This document shows, piece by piece, positions 56,949-64,000 of a stretch of 64,000 nucleotides of DNA (position 1 is the stretch's first letter; the number at the start of each line of letters is the position of its first letter). The notes under the pieces are model-generated. The model was given only the letters and a program-made list of their open reading frames with translations. It was not told where the DNA came from and searched no databases. A program made the translations under genes and the position numbers. Source of the stretch: Paraphaeosphaeria minitans (Eukaryota; Ascomycota; Dothideomycetes; Pleosporales; Didymosphaeriaceae). The DNA lies in assembly GCA_015832175.1 (NCBI GenBank), contig WJXW01000001.1, positions 4,836,001-4,900,000 on the forward strand. The letters run 5' to 3'.

Positions 56949-57947
56949 TTATAAGCTCTTCTCCACTTTCATGACCTCTGCTATGCCGTCCGCTACGGCC
57001 TTGACCTTCTCCTCCGGGAGCCTCTTGAGCGGCCTCCGCGGGTATCCGCCGTAGCCGTAATATGACTGGATGGCGGACTTGGTCCCGGGGATGGCAGCCT
57101 TGGTGAGCACCCAGTCGCCCTTGCTCAGCACCTTTTGCAGCTCAAAGGCTTCGGTGTATTTGCCCTCCGCCCAGAGGTTCCACACCTTGACGCACGTCTT
57201 GGGGACGACGTTGGCGCCGCCGGCGATGATTCCGGAGCCGCCGCTGGCTGCCGTCTGGGCGGTGAAGTCGGCCATGCCGCCGAAGGCCATGTACCCGCTG
57301 CCGTTGCTCTTGAACGTCACGGCATCGGTAGCCAGGGCGACGCGCGTGAGCTTGCCCGTGTTGCCACAGGTGAACTTTGTGCCGACGATGTTGGGATGCT
57401 CGGCCAGCTTGATGATGAGGTCGCTGTCCATGTCGATCCCCGAGACGGCGCCGGGGTAGTTGTAGAGGATGACAGGGAGCGGCGAGGCATCGGCAACCTT
57501 GGTGTAGTATTCCACGATGGCGTCCTCGTCAACGGCATAGCGGTAGTAGCTCGGGGGCACCAAAAGGACATATTCGGCCCCCGCTTGGGCGGCGTCTTTG
57601 CAAGATTCGATTGTGAGTTTGATGCCGTGCTCAGAAGCACCGGCAATGACGGGCACGTTTTGGTAGCCTGCCTCGTCCAGAGCCTCGCGGGTTGCTCGCG
57701 TGATGGCTGCCTTCTCGGCGCGGTTCAAGTGTACGGCCTCTCCGTTGGAACCCATGGTCACGAGTCCCACAAGACCGGCCTGCGCAAGGCGGACTGCATG
57801 TTTCTTGACTGTGGGGATGTCGACTTCCTCAGTTTCGGGGTCGAAGAAGGTCATGGTCGGCGAGTAGATGCCAGGTCGGAGCGGGGTGCGGTCTCTGGCG
57901 TGGCCATTGGCGGGGTTGGCGTGGCCGTTGACTGCGGCTGAAGTCAT
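56949..57947 (-). CDS. DHDPS-superfamily aldolase (HOGA / 2-keto-3-deoxy-acid aldolase type)
   Basis: A single exon of 332 residues encodes a class I, Schiff-base aldolase/lyase with a TIM barrel. Family marks: GIYSPTMTFF at the start of the barrel, the GSNGE loop (66-70), VIAGASEHG, VLLVPPSYYR, catalytic Y162 in ILYNYPG, Schiff-base lysine K191 in IVGTKFTCGNTGK, and GSGIIAGGANVVPK. The overall pattern is closer to 4-hydroxy-2-oxoglutarate aldolase than to lysine-pathway DHDPS, which fungi do not use (they make lysine through alpha-aminoadipate). A role in cleaving a 2-keto-3-deoxy sugar acid or hydroxy-keto acid is likely. It does not match my memory of GaaC/LGA1 closely. An N-terminal Asn/Gly/His-rich stretch precedes the barrel; no clear organelle signal. 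It diverges from the oxidoreductase gene at 58892. Confidence 0.9.
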   Translation of the reverse strand: MTSAAVNGHANPANGHARDRTPLRPGIYSPTMTFFDPETEEVDIPTVKKHAVRLAQAGLVGLVTMGSNGEAVHLNRAEKAAITRATREALDEAGYQNVPVIAGASEHGIKLTIESCKDAAQAGAEYVLLVPPSYYRYAVDEDAIVEYYTKVADASPLPVILYNYPGAVSGIDMDSDLIIKLAEHPNIVGTKFTCGNTGKLTRVALATDAVTFKSNGSGYMAFGGMADFTAQTAASGGSGIIAGGANVVPKTCVKVWNLWAEGKYTEAFELQKVLSKGDWVLTKAAIPGTKSAIQSYYGYGGYPRRPLKRLPEEKVKAVADGIAEVMKVEKSL

Positions 57948-58891
57948 TGTGGAAGTGGAGGTGTGAGCAGAAGGTCAAGGGATTGCCGAAGCAATGGCAG
58001 AGATTGAGGCTGCAGAAGCAATGACAGAGATCAAGGCTCCGGGTGAGAGGGAAGAAAGATGGATGGCAGCTAAGGCGGTGCGCAGGGCGGGTCAGCGATT
58101 AATATAACAGCGAGACGGGGCATGGGTGCAAAGTAGGGCGTCTGGACTCGGCGGCAGGGCAAAGACATGTCACCCTATGTTCGCTCATCCATCGTCACTG
58201 TGGTCGGGAACAGTGCTCATTCGTCGCGAAGGCGTAGCTCGCATCAAAGAGAGCTAGAGGGGTCGCGTGCATGGTACGGTAGGTAGTGGGCGGACCGGGC
58301 AGACATGTCTCGGAACACATTGCGCGAGAAGCGGGACAGGTTGCGGGCTTTTCTACGAGGTGACTAAAAAAACCATCGAGAGCTCATGGGACGAAATAAC
58401 TTTGTAGACCAGCAGCTGAGAGTGGACGTCGAACATGGCTGGCGCGGTGCAGCTGGGGGCAGCGGATGGAGGAAATATTTCGCACGAATCGGAGCGTACG
58501 AAAGGATGTGGGGATGCAGTTGTTGCGTCTTGGCGTGGGGAAGGCAGGATGACGGGAATGACCCCCTCCTTCGGAATCGCGGACCAGGATTCTCCGTGTC
58601 TGCCATGACGTGCCGAGCTGGTGCATTCAAAAGCCGAACCAGACGCCGACGGCCGCGGGCAGCAGCAGCCTCAGCGACCTCATTGCTCTCCCAGCAGCAG
58701 CAGCAGCAGCCTCCAGCGATCTCAATTGCTCTCCCAGCAGCGTGCTCCTACCCCCCTAGCCCTCTTTGCCGCCTTCAGCACTCACAGCGTCCTCCCTAGT
58801 CCTCTTTGCAGCCTCCAGCTCTTTCAGTTCCAGCTATTTCAGCCTACAGCTCCTTCAGCCTCCAGCTCTTGCAGTGCCTCTCATCGGCAGC
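57948..58891. other. Shared divergent promoter, aldolase/oxidoreductase
   Basis: The 0.94-kb spacer separates divergent start codons. AATATAAC near 58099-58106 could serve the aldolase. The right part is rich in CAGCAG and CTCCAG words (58660-58880), typical of a long fungal 5' leader. I see no GGCTAAA word here. Confidence 0.5.
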
Positions 58892-60338
58892 ATGGCGCCC
58901 CTCGAAGTGCTCATGGTGAGTGGCTACATCCGCCTGCTCAATCAGCACGTGTCTTGACTGCAGACGTAGGTCGGCACCGGCGAGTACACCACCGGCTTCG
59001 TCGGTGGAGGTGCGTCGACCTCGGACAAGAAGGTGGGCGTGGTCGGACTGACGCTGTTTGACCTGCGCCGCCGCGGCAAGGTGGGAAACCTGGGCATGGT
59101 GGGCGTGTCTGGAGACAAGTTCCCGGCCATTCGTACGTTGCATGCAAGACGCATAACCACACACACAAACGACTGCTGACGATGGCCAGGCCAGCATCTC
59201 GACAAGAACATCTCCCAGGCCTACAACGGGCTGGATGTGTCTTTCCAAGAGTATCCCAAGGAAGGAAAGCGCGACCCCGACGCCTACAAGGAAGCCATCG
59301 ACGCGCTCCCCAAGGGCAGTGCCAGTGAGTATCCGCGTCTCGCCCATCGCACCTTCCTGACCCTTGCCAGTCACCATTTTCACACCCGACACCACCCACT
59401 ACCCGATCGCCATGTATGCCATCGAGCGGGGCCACCACGTGCTCGTTACAAAGCCCGCTGTGAAGCTGCTTGAGCACCACCAGAAACTGTTCGAGGCGGC
59501 CAAGAAGCACAATGTATTTGTATACGTCGAGCACCACAAGCGATTCGACCCCGCATACGCCGATGCCCGATTCCGAGCCACAAAGCTGGGCGATTTCAAC
59601 TACTTTTATTCCTACATGTCGCAGCCCAAGAGCCAATTGGAGACGTTCAAGGCATGGGCTGGCAAGGACAGTGACATCTCATACTACCTCAACTCCCACC
59701 ACATCGACATCAACGAGTCCATGGTCCCAGACTTCAAGCCTGTGAGCGTCATGGCCAGTGCCGCGAAGGGCATTGCCACCGATCTCGGCTGCGACCCAGC
59801 CACCGAGGACACCATCACGCTGCTGGTCGACTGGGTGAAGAAAGATGACCCCAGCAAGCGCGCCACCGGCGTCTACACCGCGGGCTGGGCCGCGCCGCAA
59901 AAGGCCGGTGTTCACTCGAATCAGTACTTCCACTACATGGCCAGCAAAGGAGAGATCCGCGTGGACCAGGCGAAGCGCGGCTACGACGTAACCGACGACG
60001 ACACTGGCCTTTTGTGGTACAACCCGTAAGTACGGTCCATGTTTGACACGGAGCCGGTGCTAACGTGCAGCAGCTTCTACATGAAGTATGCCCCTGACGA
60101 CGAAGGCAACTTTGCTGGACAGATTGGATACGGCTACATTTCGTTTGAAAAGTTTATCGATGCAGTCAACCAGCTGAACGAGGGCAAGGTCACGCTCGAC
60201 CAACTAGACAGCCGCCCGCTCCCGACCCTGAAAAACACCATTGCCACCACCGCCATTCTGGAGGCCGGCCGAAGATCGCTGGACGAGCACAGGCCAATCG
60301 AGATTGTACAAGAAAACGGCACTTGGTCGCTCAAGTAA
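58892..60338 (+). CDS. Gfo/Idh/MocA-family oxidoreductase
   Basis: Five exons (58892-58915, 58970-59132, 59190-59324, 59371-60025, 60074-60338) give 405 residues. The enzyme should be an NAD(P)-dependent dehydrogenase or reductase acting on a sugar, sugar acid or inositol. The Rossmann strand reads [21 protein letters not shown] across the first intron. Further marks are [38 protein letters not shown] (the EKP-like TKP motif with the catalytic-face lysine), [17 protein letters not shown], and an alpha/beta domain with [10 protein letters not shown]. The last acceptor is a tandem CAGCAG, so two isoforms differing by one Ser (NPFYMKY or NPSFYMKY) are possible. First exon is only eight codons. 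The divergent aldolase and the XlnR-type gene downstream suggest sugar-acid or pentose use; the exact substrate is unknown. Confidence 0.9.
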
Positions 60339-61414
60339 AGGAGCATCCGTGCAAGTAATGATTCATGAACACAGTCTATCGTCGAATACCTTGTATAAAT
60401 GCGAAATCTGAACTGTCAAGCTTGACTTGCTACTGTGCATTCGCCCATCCAGCATATGCGTGCGCCTCGACATCAGCCTTGCATTCCCCCACCCGCCGCT
60501 CCACCCAATCCCTTCCGACCTCTTCATGTCACCCCTAATCCTCTCCCGAAACCGTCCCACCGACGCTGCTTCCAAAATCTCCCCTTCTCCTCAAGAAACT
60601 TCAACCACCAGCGCTGTGGTGGATGATGTGGTTTTGACGGGGAGAAGTTTATCATTAAGCGGGGATATGCATTGAAGCGACCAAGGTTCACTAGGTAGCG
60701 GAGCTGCGTTGGGAATCCCAGTGCCATTTTTCAAGGCAGCGGCGAGGCTTGATGCGCTTTTTGTGTTGGGATTCTAGGTAGTCCTGCAAAGTATATATCG
60801 AGCTCTAGGACAGATCGCCGGCTCACGCAGCAACGAGACAGGTGAGGTTTTCATTCTAGGGAGAATGGGTAAGAGGGATGGTTGGGGAGTTACTCTTGTC
60901 CGAGCATTGTGGATCCTGGGGTGACTCGCTCTGCAATGCATCCGTGACTCGGCGAGCGGATATGTGCTCTCGACCAACCACGCTCTAGCCTGCGAGGTGG
61001 ACACGGCGTGCAGGTGGCGATGCGACGGATAACATCATACAGCGCGATGGCGAAGCAGCATGTATGTCAACGTCAGCAACGAGCGGTGTTGGGCATGGAG
61101 ATGAGCAAGTGATTTCAATGCTACCACTGTAGTCAATAGGTAACTATGCATGACGAGTTGGGACGTTTGTCTCTGGTATCAAGTGATGAAAGTGTAAGCA
61201 AGACCTCCCCCCTCATCCCATCCCATCCCATCCCATCCCATGCAGATGGAACCCCGTTCCCGGCCCCGGCCCCGGCCCCGGCCCCAGGACCGGGATGCAT
61301 ACACAATAGAACACCGTAGTGAAGTTCAGTTGGGAGGGCGCCGACAACGCCTTTCCCCGTTCGTTTTCGTTTCCATTTCCATTTCCGGCTTCGTGAGAGT
61401 GATGGTGAGGTGTG
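60339..61414. other. Intergenic between convergent genes
   Basis: About 1.1 kb at two converging 3' ends. It holds a CATCC run (61215-61241) and a CCGGCC run (61258-61284). No gene seen. Confidence 0.55.
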
Positions 61415-64000
61415 CTATATCGCGAGGCCGTTGCCGAGACTCGTCCAGCGGTACAACGACAGGACCTCGCGGCGCTTCGCGGGCGACATTTCGCGCGAGT
61501 GGCTGTGGCCTTTTATTTGCGCCAGTGTTGATATCATGACTTTTCGGAAGTTTCTCTGGGATGTGTGTCAGCTTTGGCGGGAGCAGGCTCGGGTTGCGGA
61601 GACGTACTTGGTATTCTGTATTCAAGGTGACGACGGCGGCCTCGTGGGCGCGCACAATCGTTTCGCACGCCCGGATGACGCCATCGTTTGTTTCAGTCGA
61701 CAGCTTGTCTGCAAGCAGAAGGAGAATCAGGCTACCCTGCAACAGATACTGAGTGATGGTTAGCAAAGGTCGGGCCGACGTTGGGCTGGATGGGTACTCA
61801 CCATGCCGAAGAAGTACGGCATGAACGACAGGTCCGGATCGAGCTCGAGGATCTCCTCAACGGCATGCGCAGCGGAGATCGCATTCGATGTCGCAGCCAG
61901 GAACGACTGCGAGCAAATCCACATGTTGTCGTCTTCCAGCAGCGCAACGGGGTCCCATTTGCCGTGCAGCAAAATGTGCAGCACATGCATGATGTGCGTC
62001 GCGTATGCGACTACCTTCTTTGTTTGGTGGGCACATTCTCCATGAACAGGACCTGCGGCTTCATCGCCTGATGCTCCACAGCCATGCTGAGTCTTGAATT
62101 CTTGCAGGCTGTACGCATACTGCTCGAGTTGATGTGTGATTTCCGATTCGAAGGATTCCCAGGATGAGCGTTGGCCGAAGCGCGGGTGGTTTTTTTGAGC
62201 GTTCATGTCGACAATGTCGCCAAGGATGGTCATGAGCGGCAGAAAGAAACCAAACACGTCATGAGACGTGCATTGGAACGAGAGGCCTGTCCTCTTGGGG
62301 CCAGAATTCCCAGTGTAAAATTCTCCGGCCTGCCATAGCGTATCCGGAACCGGTTGGTAGAGATCCTCGCATTCATTGTCTAGCATCGCCAGAGGGCGGT
62401 TGTAGCACAGTCCTAGGTGGCGGCTGGGGTATGGTTAGCATATAAACGCGAATATACGCACGGAAGATAACCTACTCAATCATATACAAGAGCCACCACA
62501 GTCTGCGTCTTTCTTCTTTTGCTTCCTCGACCAGAGCAGCTGCGGGGGTGCCCGCGGGGACATGCGCGCCCGAGTTGCTGCAGTCCGACATGCCAATGTC
62601 GGCGTCGTCGCCCGTCTGTCGGTCCTTTGTAGAGTCTTGTGGTACCTCCCTTCCCAGTTTCAATTCTCTTGCGAGGCTCCAGGCAGCGTTCCACCACCGC
62701 AGGCTGGCGGCTTTGTATTCGCTCGCCGAAGTTACCACACCAAGGTTCATGTACGTCGCCACATCGTCAAGGGTGCTGGTAGGTGGCATCGCGGAATCCG
62801 TCCTGTTTTCAAGCTGTCCCATTGCGCGTTCTACTCCGAACGCGTCATGTACTGCAGGGCTAACGACGGCTCCGTGGCTGTGGGCGAATCCATGGGAGGC
62901 AGGTGAATGTACCAACGGTTTCAACAGATCAATTGCGAGCTTCCACAGCTTTTGACAGAAGATTGTTCTTGCCGATGGAGACGAAGTCAGGTACGTTGCT
63001 TCCGAGGTCTGAGCTGCGATCCAGAGCATGCTCGCAAGCAATGCGGGGCTGCACTTTCGTGGTTTGTGCTGTCGCAGGAAGGAGCGTTTCCGGAAAACGG
63101 TTCCGAGAATATATGGCGATATTGGCTCCATGAATACAGAAGACGAACTCTGGAAGTAGTACTCGATCAAGTCGCAGGCCATCGGCACAGTCATGATATT
63201 GCTTAGATGAGGAAGCAACGGCTTCAGAACTGGGTACTTGCAGGGCAGAATTCCTGGATGTGAAGACGCAGCGCTGATGCCGGATCGAGGCGATCCAGTA
63301 TCAACCGATCCATAACTTCGAGGTGACGATTGTCGTACGGGCGCGAAGTGCATTGGGTATCCCACGTTGTCGAATTGAGAGGACACAGATATTGGCGTGT
63401 GAGTGTCCGGAACGAGGTGCATGTCGTTCATGGCATACATGAGCTCTTCGTTTCTTCCCATGGAGCCGTGCATCTGGGGCTGCGTAAACCTTTCTCCTGG
63501 TCCCAGCAATAACGGATCTATCATGATGTGCGTTGCTGGTGGATTGAAGCTCATAGCTGGCCTCGTAGTGAGTACTGTTCCAGCAATGTTGCTATCGCCA
63601 AACTTACAAGAGGCTAGTTGGTGCCAATGGGTTGGCGATTTGATTTGGGTGGGATCTTGCTGGTAATCTGGCGGTGGCACCATGTGGCCGTGCAGGCTCG
63701 GTGATGTCACGTGATGGATGTCGTCTTTCCCCGGAAAGTGATGGGCGATTGGCGTTGGCTCGGAGGGTGACCAGAGCTCCTCGTCCATTTCGGAATGTTC
63801 AAACTGAGTCTGAATGGAAAGTGAATTTTCTTGGTGCGCATCAGGCAGTCGATGCTGTGCAGCGGCCTCTTCCCGTTGCTTCTGGATATGGCGTGGTACC
63901 TGGAGTCCTGGTTAGTTGGTGAGGTACGGTAGGTAGGTAGGCGAGGCGGCGAGGCGGCGTGGCTCCTGACCTTTCCTCTTCGCTTCTTCTCGCGGTTGTA
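61415..64000 (-). CDS. xlnR-like: XlnR/AraR-type Zn2Cys6 transcriptional activator (partial)
   Basis: The gene runs off the right edge. Visible exons are 63971-64000, 62476-63899, 61802-62423, 61608-61748 and 61415-61555 (785 residues, C-terminus complete). The first visible exon, [10 protein letters not shown], is the basic end of the zinc cluster linker as in XlnR; the cluster cysteines lie outside. The fungal_trans region matches XlnR/Xyr1 closely: [27 protein letters not shown] across an intron, [96 protein letters not shown] and the end [29 protein letters not shown]. Homologues activate xylanase, cellulase and pentose genes. AraR, a paralogue, shares these motifs, so I cannot choose between them. 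Intron 63900-63970 has donor GTCAGG and branch CTAAC. A GTAAGT near 63606 could mark one more short intron. Confidence 0.93.

Noticed and set aside
56949..57947. Lysine-pathway dihydrodipicolinate synthase or GaaC
   Set aside because: Fungi make lysine through aminoadipate, and the barrel text fits HOGA-type aldolases better than my memory of GaaC/LGA1.

Overview
The window is nuclear DNA of a filamentous ascomycete (Pezizomycotina; a Dothideomycete would fit, but that is an inference). The evidence is short GT-AG introns (about 45-230 nt) in most genes, fungal-specific families (PacC with three zinc fingers, an XlnR-type Zn2Cys6 activator, a Par32-like protein, a DUF7025-type AAA ATPase), long intergenic spacers, and many simple repeats, including a recurrent CCTAGGTAGG-like word outside genes.

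Layout. 0-11.4 kb: one gene, the Arp2/3 subunit ARPC5 (2.5-3.6 kb), then about 7.8 kb without a recognisable gene. Most of that (about 6.05-10.85 kb) is a strand-biased array of very degenerate ~30-bp cores ending in GGACATG-like words, separated by unique spacers. 11.4-24.1 kb: two conserved proteins of unknown function, the pH regulator PacC with GCCAAG boxes upstream, a Par32-like protein and a secreted GH10 xylanase. 25.9-29.6 kb: a ferric reductase/NADPH oxidase family protein and a nucleoside hydrolase split by a 15-nt micro-exon. 29.9-33.8 kb: a gene graveyard (laccase relic, a broken secreted-protein gene, a 57-bp tandem duplication, another broken gene) around the intact RPS12 gene. 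34.5-50.5 kb: a run of mostly minus-strand genes: RPS3, an EamA/SLC35-type transporter, a Ser-rich pair of orphan frames, a myotubularin phosphatase, the branchpoint-binding protein BBP/SF1, an AAA ATPase and a Dal5-type MFS permease. 50.5-56.9 kb: microsatellite-rich spacers around one single-exon coiled-coil protein of unknown function.

57-64 kb: a DHDPS-superfamily aldolase and a Gfo/Idh/MocA oxidoreductase diverge from a shared 0.94-kb promoter, next to an XlnR/AraR-type activator that runs off the right edge. With the GH10 xylanase and PacC this gives a carbohydrate-use theme (plant cell wall attack, sugar or sugar-acid catabolism, carbon and pH control). The idea that the aldolase, oxidoreductase and activator form one pathway rests on position only.

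Most splice models below were built by hand so that exon phases close and known motifs are restored. Exceptions are flagged, the main ones being the first intron of the AAA ATPase and the two broken genes. I found no convincing tRNA, rRNA, CRISPR array, intact transposon or virus.
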